From: Vanessa cardui
Lineage: Eukaryota > Arthropoda > Insecta > Lepidoptera > Nymphalidae
Direction: 5' to 3'
Length of the DNA stretch: 64,000 bases
NCBI RefSeq assembly: GCF_905220365.1
Contig: NC_061123.1
Coordinates: 2,790,001 to 2,854,000, forward strand
Shown: one piece after another, positions 12,605 to 24,900 of the stretch
Position numbering within the stretch: the stretch's first letter is position 1
How the letters are laid out: every line of letters begins with the position of its first letter
Position numbers and translations under genes: made by a program
The notes under the pieces: generated by a model
What the model saw: only the letters and a program-made list of their open reading frames with translations
Told to the model about the DNA's origin: nothing
The model's database searches: none

Positions 12605-12725
12605 ACGTCAGTCAAGTGACCCCACGGCGGAAGTAATGCGAGACCGGGGCCTGACTCACGTCTCCGACCACCGGAAACGCATTAAGCAGTCTGCCCACGG
12701 GGCACGGCGCAGGCGCAATAGTTAT
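12605..12725. other. Local GC-rich block in AT-rich intron
   Basis: gaccccacggcggaag...gggcacggcgcaggcgcaat stands out from its surroundings. No coding signature or pairing structure was found. It could be a regulatory element or a remnant of a mobile element. Confidence 0.3.
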
Positions 12726-13424
12726 TCATACCATACCATGTTATCTCTTTTCGAACGATTTCTAAAAGGGCCTATAGGCATTTTGATTTATGTTTTTAGT
12801 TACCAAACAAAATATAGATGTTTAGGAACGTTGTTGTTGTATATTGATGCATGTCGTTGCGTTTTGACGAGCGTCATTTAGGTAATTCATTTCGTGCTTG
12901 ATTGTCAAGGAAAAATTGCATGATTTTGATGAGACTGTGCCACATCGAACAACCTATATTGTCGTGGGAACTCCAAGTCGCCTTTACCGATGGGTAAATT
13001 AGCTTATGTTACCTGCACATCTAACAACTAGTTATTTAGGTATAGTAGGTATAAAGTTATTAGTCATTAGTCAACATTTGTCAAGTTCCTTGTACATTGT
13101 TATAGAACTTTCTAAATTATTGTACATATTTACGTCAATACTATTACAGTCAACCGCAGATTTGTAATAAAGTAAGTGATATATATTAATGTTTTAAATT
13201 TTACTTAATTTAAAATATTCTTACCTACCTAGTAAGTCGTTCAGAATTTTAGACATTCTATGCCGGCGAGCAAGGTATTCGAGTCTATAATAAAATTCCA
13301 CAAATATTCTTAGCATTGCTGATTCATAAATTCAAATAAATTCTTAAATAAAAAACGTTAATAAATAAAGCATGATATTCAAAACCAAAATATATACACG
13401 GAAACAAGAATGGAATTACTACTT

Positions 13425-13880
13425 GTTGATATTCAGGTAGGATGTATTATATTTAAATAATTGTGTTTAACTAACATAACTTTCTATTTTTAATGTTGGT
13501 ATACTTGGTGGTAGGGCTTTGTGCAAGCCCGCCTGGGCAGGTACCACCCACTCATCAGATATTCTACCGCTAAACAACAGTACGCAGTATTGTTGTGTTC
13601 CGGTCTGAAGTGTGAGTGAGCCAGTGTAACTACAGGCACAAGGTTGGTGGGGCATTGACGATGTAAGGAAAATTTAATATTTCTTACAGCGTCATTGTCT
13701 ACGGGTGATGATGACCACTTACCATCACGTGGCCCATATGCTCGTTCGCAAACCTATTCCATAAAAAGAGAAGTAGAATCTACTTTCTGAACCGGTGGTA
13801 GCATTGCTTAATACGCACTTATAGTTTTGTAAAATGATGATTCGAAAAGCCTACTTGTATAAAGTATAATATATTGAACT
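13425..13880 (+). repeat. LINE 3'-end repeat interrupted by a second repeat
   Basis: The outer parts, 13425-13495 and 13767-13880, match in order the uninterrupted copy at 3893-4118 (aataattg.gtttaactaacat; tagaatctactttc.gaacc.gtggtag; aagcctactt). The middle (13496-13766) is foreign to that copy and belongs to another family. Confidence 0.6.
13496..13766 (+). mobile_element. Interspersed repeat nested in the LINE 3' end
   Basis: It contains caggtaccacccactcatca, gtattgttgtgttccgg, gtgagtgagccagtgtaact and gaccacttaccatcacgtgg, ending cctattccataaaaa. The A-rich end suggests retroposition in plus orientation. A second copy lies inverted at 37083-37335 and a relic at 24750-24900. It is very common in butterfly and moth genomes; I am not sure of its class. 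Confidence 0.65.
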
Positions 13881-14814
13881 TGATACCTACATATACCTAA
13901 AGCATAGTTAGATCAAATTACAAGGTGACTAAAAAACAATAACGATTAAAATTTCGTAACAGTCTCGACTTGTTTGTTTACTGCCATACCATAAACAATT
14001 TGCAATTAAATCAAAACAATATTCCATTATATCTTTGTCAATGTTCCAAATTCAAATTTATTATTATCTATTACCGAAAGCCGTTAGGTAGTGAATTGTC
14101 GAAAGACATTATAATTGTTTTATAAATACATTTCAAGTCTGTAATCCAATAGTCACCTTAATATATTGTGGCTTCGTAAATGAAATGCCGCTTAGCCCGT
14201 ATGTTACGTAAACCAATCGTTACACTGAGAACCGTGCCAGTTGTCACGTATTTAACAATGCCTCAGTAATAGTAATTAATTTAATTTGGTCGTTTTATAA
14301 TGTTTAGTCTTCTAAACGACAAGAAATACGTCCAATATTATTCGTACAAAATTAATCATTCCATAAATAAAAAAAAAAACTAAAATTACGTACATGTCAG
14401 ATGATTTTTTTATCGAAATACTCTGAAGTAAGCAAGGACATATTTCTAAATGTTTTATAATTTTGTTGTTTTACGTTAAATTAATAAAATACTCATCTTC
14501 GCTTAGATTGCGTGCATATAATATTATGTTGCATATATTGCACTTGCATGTTCTCATAGAAGTTATAAAAATGGTCCAGTATCAACTCACATAAGGTTCG
14601 AAAGCCAATTATATTGCTGCCAAATACTTTTGACCTAATCTGCAGTGATTTTGATGGTAATTGATACACAACTGAATTTTGAATAAAATAAAAATTTGAA
14701 GCTTTATACATAATTGGGTCTTATTTTATAATAACTGTGCCAGTAAGAAAAAAATCGTTATTAATTTAAATTCGTTTATTGTTCGAAATTCAAAACCCAA
14801 TAACAAATTGACAT

Positions 14815-16456
14815 CTATTTGACATTTCCTTTCTCTAGTTGCTCTAAAAATCCTTTTGAACACCGGACGGCCTGTTCATAGCACTTCTCAAATCCTCTGT
14901 CGTGGTTATCCTAGGAATTTTTTTACATTATTAATTATAACAGTCGTAATACTTGCATGTTATGAAGGTAATTGCAGCGTTAATATTTATTATCAAATTT
15001 ATTCATACAATACATTACTATTTTTTTATAGTATATTTAAGTATGTTATATTGTGCATTGCCAAAACTATAATAATAAAATAAAATACAACTAAGTTCTG
15101 GTTCATAATAAATAAATAAATTATCTTTACAATCATTGGTTGCTTATTATGAAATAGGATGACACGGACCGATGAGTATTCAGATTAACCTGTCAGTTTT
15201 CTTTTGTTTCTCATTGCTATTTTTAAAGACCTCTCATTATGACTGTGTATGTAGTGTATGTCTTTTGAGTTGTGGAAGTATATTTTTTCCAGTGGGACGA
15301 AAATGGAAAACCATAGGGTTTATAAACTAGGTTTAATCTAGATTATTTAATGTGACTGATTAAGATTGTGTAATTGCAATGCACATAAATTATTTCTATT
15401 TAGAAGTTGGTTCAAAAACAGATATTAAAAAAGTCTTGATATTCACAGGAATAAGTTTTTAAATATTCATTTAGTCGTTGATTTTGTGCAATAGACAAAT
15501 TAATACAATAATACTCACAAAATAAGGATCCCTTATAATTCTCTCACCTTCCGGATCAAAGTCGCCAAGCAGTAATACTTTAGCCTTACAATTTTCAGGT
15601 GCTAAGCTTTTTAGATCTCTTATATTCATTTCATCCATTCCAAATATGAAATCAAATTTGTTAAAATCTTCATTGTTTATCTAAAAAATATTTTTAAATT
15701 AATTAATACCATGTATTCAATTTAATTCTTAATTTAAAAAAAATTCTTATCTGTACCCACAATTTTCTGGGACTTAACATTTTAAACATATACCATTGCC
15801 CTTTAGAATATAGTTTTAAAAAATAATTTATAAAGTAAGTCAATTGACATGTATTATTAATTTATTATGTATACCTGTCTTCCAACATTATTATAGCGTA
15901 GTCCATGTTTTCTCATTGTGTTCAATGCTCTATCGGTGGGAGAGTAGCCTACATTCCAGTCCGCTAGCCCAGCACTGTCTACCTCCCAGAGATGTCCCAT
16001 AGCCATCTTGTTAACAGTGTTCTGGAACACAGCTTCGGCTATAGGTGATCGACAGCTGTTACCTATTTTATATGACAATTCATAGTTCAATTAATTTTTG
16101 CATAATGTTCTTAATTTTAAATAAAGATTTTTATTACTGTTATAATAATAATAATATTTATCACATTTTACTTATATAAATCTAAATCAAATATGTAATA
16201 ATGTATATAAATGTATATAAATATTATATTGTATATTATATTATACATTATATTATATTGTATATAAATGTTTGTGATAAAGAAATAGTTTATTTTTAAT
16301 TTAGTATTACTTCAAAATGAGTAGTAAATAGTATGTGATAATAATTGTACTAGTTTACAACAAATAATGTTAACAGCTCTGGAGTAAAGAAAGTGAGTAT
16401 GATAAAATAACCTTACCAAGACAGACAAAAAGAGCTTTCTTCTTATCTTCAGACAT
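14815..16456 (-). CDS. Low-molecular-weight protein tyrosine phosphatase, copy B (4 exons)
   Basis: Coding exons on the minus strand are 16456-16417, 16062-15875, 15680-15519 and 14910-14815, with the same lengths (40, 188, 162, 96) and phases as copy A at 4348-5884. They encode 161 residues. The P-loop CLGNSCRS has Cys12 and Arg18. Asp127 is present, but the following pair is Tyr129-Phe130, so one of the two regulatory tyrosines of copy A is lost. The specificity loop reads ADWNVG (Trp49, Asn50), where copy A has GSWHVG. The C-terminus (GFEKCYEQAVRCSKGFLEQLEKG) is close to copy A. It is a tandem duplicate about 10 kb away in the same orientation and inside the same host intron. It should be catalytically competent, and the loop differences suggest a different substrate preference (inference). 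Confidence 0.93.
16137..16275. repeat. AT-rich low-complexity tract in phosphatase B intron 1
   Basis: ATA and TATATAAATG units repeat, with several palindromic tata/ttatat words. Low-complexity sequence; no element boundaries were found. Confidence 0.5.
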
Positions 16457-16637
16457 TTAGTATAATTCATTCACTACTTTATTCAAAAAATCTGAAACAT
16501 TATAAACATTCAAAGATCTATCTTATAGATTGCATAATAATCAGTTTATTTCACTCATTGCAAGATATTTTGGAATTTTGTAGGTTTTTCCTTATATCTT
16601 GTTAAAGGATTATAACTTAAAAATGATATACATAGTT

Positions 16638-16889
16638 TTAAAATTGAAATAAATACACACTGTTATTAGTTTCACTAAAAAAATAAATGACGAAATCTAC
16701 TCTAGTAATAAGTTTAGGAGTAAAAAAATACCTGGTACAATTTAAAGGAGCAAGTTCGTATATAAATACTGTTGGGTTTGTAAATTCCATAACAGGGTTT
16801 TTCTTTGCACGTATACATTTATACTTTATAGGATAATATAAAGCTCGTTTTCCTGTTTTGATTTCTATTCTTTTTAAGTTTTCAAACAA
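16638..16889 (-). CDS. Small ORF just upstream of phosphatase copy B, possibly a leader exon
   Basis: An 83-codon frame starts at ATG 16889 with MFENLKRIEIKTGKRALYYP. After 52 codons there is a donor-like ACCAG|gtattt at about 16731. An acceptor (ataatgtttcag, about 16497) lies just before the phosphatase start. Joining the two would add only a few residues and then a stop, leaving the phosphatase ATG about 24 bases further on. The sequence is therefore either an independent small gene, a long upstream ORF in an alternative leader of copy B, or chance. The first 50 residues look more protein-like (balanced charge, NPVMEFTNPTVFIYELAPL) than the rest. No family is recognised. Confidence 0.3.
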   Translation of the reverse strand: MFENLKRIEIKTGKRALYYPIKYKCIRAKKNPVMEFTNPTVFIYELAPLNCTRYFFTPKLITRVDFVIYFFSETNNSVYLFQF

Positions 16890-16949
16890 GTTAAGAAGTT
16901 TCTGTCACTGTCAAAAATATTTAGTTTCAAATTCAAGTCTTTTAGGTAT

Positions 16950-19190
16950 TTGTGTGTGTTTCTTTCGTTTATTAATGCAAGCGCCTGAACTGAATAATAA
17001 TATTCATGATAATGTTTATTAATTTTGTTATATTAAATACTTCATAATTTCCATTCAGATATTTAGTACAATTTAATAGAAATTTATGCGTTTAATCGGT
17101 AGCTAAATCTTTTGATTGTATACCCTAGTATGATCAGTTATTAAAAAACAACTATATTATGTTTGATATCATATTTTGAGATTAGCTTCAATTAATTATA
17201 TGACAAAAATATTTAAAGAAAAAAATTGCGAAAAATAATAACCTTCTATTTTTTAATTTAGTGGAAAATAATAGGTTCTTATTAATAATATTATTTGTAT
17301 CGTGGAATTTTTAATTATTGATAACATAATAATGATCATCTAGCTGGTTTTACACTAAGGAATTCTGGGCCAGGCCATAATAAAAATAAAAAAAATCTTT
17401 GTTTTATCGAAAATCTTCGAAGAATAAATGAAAAATATTTTGAATTTTCTACTATAAATCAGTAAATATTAAATATTTATATTAAACTCATGCCTCGAAA
17501 ATTTTCTACTTTATGCAAAATTGCAATGGCAATTAATATGACTAAAACAGACCATTATATCTTTTTTAATTTTGCTCCGCGTTTTATGGCTGCGGTTTTG
17601 GTCTTATAAAATAATTACGCATGTTCTGATTTCAAAATGTCGATCCCTTGATTATTTTTATTTAATCTCGACTTATTCAAGGTAAAAATTAACAATATTG
17701 CTATATATAAGTATAGTTACATATAATATCATTGTTCTCAATATAATCAGAGATATTGAATATATAATTGTATTGGCGCACAATCGAGCTGTTTAAATGG
17801 CAAGTGCTCCTTTAAATAAATAAAATTTAATCATTCCACAAACTCTTTGCGACATCTTAGCTCTTTAACAAGACTATAATACTTGTTATTATCTATCATA
17901 TGATCTAACGTGCCAGTACCTCAAGTACCAGTTAGCACTTGCCTAACTACGTAATTTTGTTTTCACCATTGATTATTTATTTAAGATTAATTCATAATTG
18001 ATACTTTTTTTTGACTGATAACATTGAAATTATGAATATTACTTACAGACACATTACCCTACACGAATTTAGTAAACGGCGGATTTCGCTCGGTGTTATC
18101 GTTTTGACTGTTTTAAAAAAAAGAGACCAGCAATCGACTTTACGCACTTTCTTAGGCCTCTAAGTGTAAGCATTGTTTACTATTGATAACCTCTTTTCAA
18201 ATTTTCTGACACGTAATAAAATCCAAGATCTCAGCTGTCTGCAGCTTTACCCCGACAAAACAGAGAGTTAATACACATTGTAATCCAGCGCTGAAGCCGC
18301 TGTGGCGCCATGTCTACATGAAAAACCATGATATTAATCCTTTTTAGTAGTTTTCAGACCAATTCTATTGGAATTATAATGGAAACAGAAAACAAAGCCT
18401 ATTCTGAAGGTTAAAAAATATTAAAGTCACTTCGTCGTCTTTTAAGATATCACTTTTAAACGGTTTAATTATTTATTAATGATAATTGTTTGTATTCCTT
18501 AATAATGAACAATAGACAAAGACTAATTGTTTATTATATTATCATTTTAATCGTAATATTTATGTGACTAACATAATATAATTGTTGTCATTGTTTTATA
18601 ATGAGGCGACACACTAAGACGCATGTTTATGGTAAGGATTTCAACCCCCACAAAATGTACTTATCTATTTTAGTGCAACGCATGCGGTTCCCCGTTGGCG
18701 ACGTCGCCTTAAACGGCAACTACGGATTTAGACATAGATCTCTTTGTCTCGTCGCCTGTTGCTAGGCTGTAAATACTGTTTATAGTTTCCTGGACGCGTT
18801 CTTGTATATAACTGCAGCTAACGACGCGTGTGGTTCACGTACAAATGCATATTGCACACCATGCTCGATTTGTGCATACAACACGAAATTCCATCCAAAT
18901 GCATCTTCTAAGTGCTTTTAGCACTTAAAGAAATTACATACCTTCTTACGTACTCATTGGTACTTAAAACTTTCCTTTTCATTTTATTACATTTTACTTT
19001 CATTTCTATATATATGTGAGAGTTTAAAATTTGTGCAATATTTTTGACCGTTTTCTAATCGTAATTAGTACGTCATTGCTCTGCATCATTGCCGTCATTG
19101 CTTGATAATGTTTTGATTAAATTTGATATGAAAAAAAGTTACAAATAAGAGATGTACCTACGCCGTAATTTGTCACCATAAACCAAAATT
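16950..19190. other. Intronic stretch, no gene seen
   Basis: AT-rich. A slightly GC-richer part at 18660-18840 (cgacgtcgcc, gacgcg words) has no coding potential I can support. Confidence 0.4.
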
Positions 19191-19204
19191 ATATAATAAT
19201 ATAA

Positions 19205-19500
19205 TGCAAATTATAAAAATTGAATTTTAAACAAGTCATCTATTATTTCTTATCTAAATAAATACTTTTATTTATGCACTACAGATAGCGCGAACCCAGT
19301 ACTCCTGCCGTGAGCTTAATAAGCTTTGAATATGTTTTTAAAAATTTAACGATTAATAAGGCAGATGGCAATTTACCCTTCGCCTAAAAAGTGGTAATGT
19401 GAAAACCCAGGAAAACTCGTATTACACCGTTACCAAAACAGTTACCGTTACCAAAACTGTTTGGCGATAGAGTAATTACCGATGATAGGAGTGTAAGTAT
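19205..19500 (+). repeat. Dispersed repeat, copy 1 of a local pair
   Basis: The flanking words aaacaagtcatctatt, gcagatggcaatttaccc, aaaactcgtattacaccg and ggcgatagagtaattacc recur in the same order at 20306-20515. The core gcgcgaacccagtactcctg (about 19291-19311) occurs in the second copy in the opposite orientation. Confidence 0.5.
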
Positions 19501-19749
19501 ACTAGGACCTGAACTAAGTCTAATCATGATTTCACAAATGAAAAATGTTTCTTACGTCTTTGTAAAGACGATAGCAATCGATACGAACGTAAGTCACAAT
19601 CACCAATGACGTTGGTACCTTTTACAGTCGCATGATTAATTGATAGCAGATATAGCATGCGGCCTTATTGATTTTCTTCAATTACTATTTCAAACCACGG
19701 TATTATCTCCAATTAAGCGTAAAAAGGTGCAGTATTTAACTTTTTATTT

Positions 19750-19870
19750 TAAGATTTTGTCTGTCTGTCACTGCACTGATCAGAAGCGGCTGGATGGACT
19801 TTGATGAATGTTTTTGTGTATGTTTGAGTGGGTGCTTATAGCTTAAATTAGACGCGGGTTGTGTCAATGC
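19750..19870 (+). repeat. Fragment of a 'gtctgtctgtcactg' interspersed repeat
   Basis: gtctgtctgtcactgcactgatc, then agcggctggatggactttgatgaat. The phrase 'cggctgga..gacttt' also occurs in the repeat at 45210-45430, suggesting a shared family. Confidence 0.4.
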
Positions 19871-20305
19871 ATTCGAAAATTTAAGTTAAGTAGAACTCTC
19901 ACTACACCAGTAAGAAGTCGGGACAAGCAAAAAGCTGAAATCATTTTTATTTGTTCTTCATCATTGTGCAATAGTACTTCTTAATATTCAATTTCAAAAT
20001 TTACTTTCTGAAAACTATTTTAAGTATATAATAGGTACGTGCGTTATTTGAGAATTTTGAAAATTATTATACTTTTCTTAATTTAATCCTACTGTTACTA
20101 ACACGTGTTTCATATCACTGAGTCATCTATTCATCCTTCATACGACTTTTATGATCAAATTTTATATCATACGTATGTATATATGTATGTAAAAGATAAA
20201 TCATATAGACATGATGGACCGGTGATAGAATCGGACAGCTCTCTATCTATTACTGTATTTCTGCTATTGTATCTTCAAATCCTCATGACGATAATGCAAA
20301 TAATG

Positions 20306-20515
20306 TAATTGTAATTTTAATTTTTGTAAACAAGCCATCTATTCTCTTATATAAATATAAATACGACAGGAGTACTGGGTTCGCGCTACAGAGCTTTTAA
20401 TTTCTTTTTAGATATATGGCATCTGATGGCACTTTCCCCAAAACTAATGAAAACTCTTATTACACCGATACGGAGACATTGCTCTTTGGTGATAGAGCAA
20501 TTACGGAGTGTATTT
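20306..20515 (+). repeat. Dispersed repeat, copy 2 of a local pair, inverted core
   Basis: Same flanks as 19205-19500, but the central caggagtactgggttcgcgc (about 20368-20387) is the reverse complement of the core in copy 1. Confidence 0.5.
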
Positions 20516-20764
20516 GTTAAAATATTTCTTTAATATTTACAAAATACACATTCGATATGAATGTTAAACACATCACCGTCCGATATACTTCTTAGATAAC
20601 GTTTAGTTTATTTATTTGTCATATTGTTTAAATCTTGGTACAACAAATAAGGATACGTAATCAAAGATATGGATTACAAGATCAACTGTACCTACTGAGT
20701 GATTTTGGGTTAATACTGATCATATTAAAATATTTTTTGGCTTAAAGTGGTATAATAAGGTCCA

Positions 20765-20812
20765 ATCCTTCTGAAAGGAGAGGAAGCCCTAGTCCAGTAG
20801 TTAGGGCAAAGT
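20765..20812 (+). repeat. SINE 3' fragment
   Basis: ccttctgaaaggagaggaag followed by a ccagtagt word resembles the 3' body of the SINE (cttctcctcaaagggagagg...cccagcagt). Confidence 0.35.
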
Positions 20813-20829
20813 TTGAAACGTTATTTTAT

Positions 20830-23465
20830 GATATTAAATTACATATAAAGATATCACTGATTCGGAGTACCTATATAAGTATGAACTATCAAACTCGGTA
20901 GTTACTTTTATCCAACAACTTACGGTAGGTAAGTAGGTATGTTGTTGATTAATTAGATACAGTTCCATTAAACCATAATGAAAATCAACGTATATTCGAA
21001 CAGCATTATTACATGCTGGTTTTTCATAGATACAGTATTAATTCGGGTACTAAGCATTATACCTAATACCTGTATTTATTTCTGGTGTTAAAATTCAACA
21101 ATGATCATAACCGATGTAGCTTTAATAGCATATTACAGTAACATGGACAGCTTTATTCGCGTAAATCGATCTTAGACAAGAAGCCAGTTCGTTTGTCCTA
21201 ACAAGTATGTGGGCTGGTGTCTGCAAACGACCATTGCACAATTTCTCGACTTATTCACTATTACTAGCTCAATCAAAATAATAAATAAATGTACATATAA
21301 AATTGAGTAAACATTACGGATGTTTATTATTTATTTTTTATATAATTAAATCAACTGCAAAGATAACAGTAATTAAATTGATTGAACAAATTGTATGATT
21401 TCGCGTGGAAAGGTTAAATTAATTAATCTTAATCTAATTTAGTTCAATAAATGCAGGTCCGTTTGAGATAACAGACTCTTATATCATTTAATGTGTTTAT
21501 TTAATATTAGTAGTTAATATATTAAAGGTGATTCTATCACGTAATCGGTAAAACTTGTTATGTGGTATTTAGACAAAATTACATCATGTATCTACCTACC
21601 TATATTATATATCAAATTAAGAGAAAGTACTAATACTGTCCATTTCTAAGTATCATTGTTTATTTAGTAGGTATCTATTACATATATTGGACAAAACTCC
21701 ATTAGACAAGTTAAAGATACAAGTTTCATCAAACTCAATCAAGATAAAAATCTCCCTATAAAAATTTTGTAACATCTGTGGAAGTTAGTGATGTATAAAA
21801 AAAGAGGCAAAACGTTTTATATGGACGTATACTGCATATCTATATTCCTAAACATTAATATGTCTAGAAATAAAATCTGCGATTGAAAGATTCGATTGTA
21901 AAAAAAAATGTATAAAAAAGTCAAATCACGTTATCTTAGATATAATAATAATACGATAATTATCTTTCGACAAAACTACAAATGAATGAATCCAAATGAA
22001 TGAACAGGAAAACGTTTATCAAAATTGAAAATTATAATACGCGAAAATCAACAAACACGTTTAAAATACTTGAATTTTGCAAGTTTGAATCGAATGACTG
22101 CAAGCATGCCGAGCCTGAAGTTTAGGAGTTATTGCAGAATTTCTGTTTTATGTACCAAGATAATGTGGAATAAGTCGCAGCACAGTGAGTGGGCGGACGT
22201 GCCTGCATGTAATCCTCTCGTTATGGCACGACGGCGGGGAACTGATTTAATGACCCACTTGGTTAAATCACCGGATACTCCTAAGAAATATATCGATGTT
22301 CAGTAGTGATTACTTGATGGATCGATTCATTATTCGATTTTTTTTTTTCACATTATTTAAAAAGCTGTTTAATAATATTTAGTATAATATAGAAAAAAAA
22401 TTAATAATGTAATCGATAAAATTCAATTCAATTTCGATATTTGATACGGTATCCCTAATTTCTTATTGTTCTAAAACAAATGACGTGATATTCAAAAAAT
22501 GCGACTTATACTTGATTTTTTAACAAAAACCTCGACTGCATTTGTGGCATATGAAACATGTTCCTTAATTCTTACAAGAAAAATTGGAGACCATCAGGGT
22601 CTTGACAAAAATATAAGTTTTTCAATAATGGTATTATTTGTGCGGCACTTGTTATCCTATATGCAATAGTTATTCTTTATTCTTATCATCAACAAAAATG
22701 GTCAATGCGTTCAATGTCCAATATAAATTTCCAATTCCTCGTATTATATTCTGTCTACTACCTAATACCCGATTAGATCAATATCAAATCGTGATAGGTC
22801 ATCAAAAACAGTTAATGAAAGTTTATATTATTTAACAGTGATCAAGCTAGGCCAACGGGATTTATCAATGTACATATTATCTTACATATAATCTTTGTCG
22901 CATCAAATAACCGACGATGTTATATATTTCTTGGTCTGTATCTTGAGTCTATTACAATAATCGCCGAACTGTGACGCCTTTGTCCGAATTTTTCCATTAG
23001 CAAAAAGTGATAAAAACTTATCACCGTGTGAAATTCTTGTGAGCGGCGACCTGTTTCACATCTTCGTTTTATTTATTTATATTCTATCAAAATAGTAAAT
23101 AAAAAAATCCGATTTAAATACTAATATTACCCTTAAATTAATACATCAAGAAAGGATGGGCAGAGATGCTCAGAACATGTGATTGTTATTTGAAAGTTGA
23201 TGGTTTAATTCATACCCGAGATTCAACTCATTCAGGGCATATAAACTACAGAATTTTTTGCTTAATTTATTAAAGACCATTAGTAGGACACATACAAACG
23301 ATGCCTTTGAACTACTTGACCTATTCATATACTTTTAATGTATCTTAATTGAGATATTTTATTTTTGAGTCTATAATGTTTGCAAACATGCGATACATGA
23401 AACATTTTGCTTATAATTTATATGAATTTATTATAAAACAAATAGAAGACATTGATCGCTATTTA
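20830..23465. other. Intronic stretch, no convincing gene
   Basis: Only short frames occur. One of 93 codons at 22025-22306 has a GC-richer second half but no recognisable features, start context or splice partners. Confidence 0.4.
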
Positions 23466-23469
23466 ACCT

Positions 23470-23580
23470 TCCTCCGAGGAGCGAGACTCGAGTAGTCGAG
23501 TCGTCCGGCCGGGGTTGTCGGCCTGCGTTTCAAAATAGCGCCCGTAGCTGCGCGCGCGCAAATACCGCAGTATATCTAAT
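23470..23580. promoter_or_regulatory. GC/CpG-rich island with a perfect palindromic arm
   Basis: Inside AT-rich intron, this block contains gactcgagtagtcgagtc, a 7-base perfect inverted repeat around gtag, then ccggccgggg and gctgcgcgcgcgc. It has no open frame of use. It may be an intronic enhancer or promoter; the function is inferred only from composition. Confidence 0.3.
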
Positions 23581-23744
23581 GCAAATAAAATAATTCAAAC
23601 GATAATCGCCTCTGCACTACAGTCTGGCTAACTTATAAATAGATTGGATAACTTATAACACAATAAATGCAAAGACCGAGCACTGTTACTAATTATTTTC
23701 ATTTTTTTATTATAATTATGGCGTTAATACACTTCAGTTTAGTA

Positions 23745-23935
23745 ATCTATATTAATGTTATAAAGTCTGTCTGTCGATCTTTCACGAGCGAACTGCTGAA
23801 GCGAATTTGATGAAATTTAGTATGAAGCAAACTTGAACTCTAAGATGGAATACATACATAGGATACTTTTTTGCCTAACATATGACAAACAACACCCTAA
23901 AACGCGAATGTCGCGGGCGACTACTAGTATAACAT
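23745..23935 (+). repeat. Interspersed repeat, same family as 11572-11745
   Basis: gtctgtctgtcgatctttc, gaatttgatgaaatttagta, acataggatacttttttgcct and cgcgggcgactactagt follow the order seen at 11572-11745. Confidence 0.5.
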
Positions 23936-24749
23936 AAAAGCTTAAAATAATTCAAGAACGTGTTTACATAGTAAATATTAAATTAAAAAAAAAAAAACTA
24001 GTTTTATCATTGATCTTTGACGTAATCATCAAATTATTCATATACACCAAACAAAATGGAGAATCGTAACACAACAGAGAGACAAATTTGACACCAAGGG
24101 AAGTCGGTAGCCGCTGGAATAACGCCAATTCTATAAGGTCGATAGACGATAGACAGCGCGTATGATAAAAAAAATAGTCCATCAAAGTTTAACGCCTCTT
24201 GATCTTACATAACACGACACAGATCACGTTGTTAATACGAATATAACGTTGACTAAAGGGCAAGTTTATATTGATGTATCGTTTTGAAGCTTCGTCATCA
24301 ATTGGTCTATTTCTATTGAAGTTTAAAGTTCGTGTTCAATATTTTCTTACTTGTGCCAGTTAATTTGTGTAATTAATTTACACTGGCTTACTTTAACGGG
24401 GAAGTCAATTAATGATAACACAAAGCATTGGTACCAAATGATAGATTAACGAATTTGTTTGCGTAGGATTTTGCTCGAAACTGGTACTTGAAACTAGAAA
24501 CAGGTTATTGAATTTACATTTTCATAATTTGTTTATTTTTTACTGGATTTCGGGCTATGTCCAATATCGTCTGGAGTGATATTATGTTAGCACTTTATTT
24601 CACTCATTGAAAGTCTTTTAGTTATATGCTATTTTATGCCTGTAGGTATGATTGAAATGTTAAACCATTTTAATATGTTGCCATGAAATTCTGCAGAAAT
24701 TTTGGAGTTTATTTTACATCACATTATCAGTTATTGACAGGCCAAATAT

Positions 24750-24900
24750 ACTTTTATTGTTGTGTTCCGCTATTCCCGTTTTCCCGCTGACTCATTAATA
24801 TCCGTATTAATGAGCCAGTGTTACAACTTACAGGGGCATAACATCTGAGAGTACAAGGCATTAACGCTGGGAGAAATGGGTTATATTTCCGACACTAAAG
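24750..24900 (+). repeat. Relic of the repeat found at 13496-13766
   Basis: attgttgtgttccg, gagccagtgttacaacttaca and ggggcataacatct are the central words of that family, diverged and interrupted. Confidence 0.4.

Noticed and set aside
13467..13655. 62-codon frame that closely resembles one at 37174-37362
   Set aside because: The similarity is at the DNA level: both are frames through the same interspersed repeat (13496-13766 and 37083-37335).
22025..22306. 93-codon plus-strand frame
   Set aside because: No recognisable motif, no poly(A) or splice support; the composition is split between an AT-rich and a GC-richer half.
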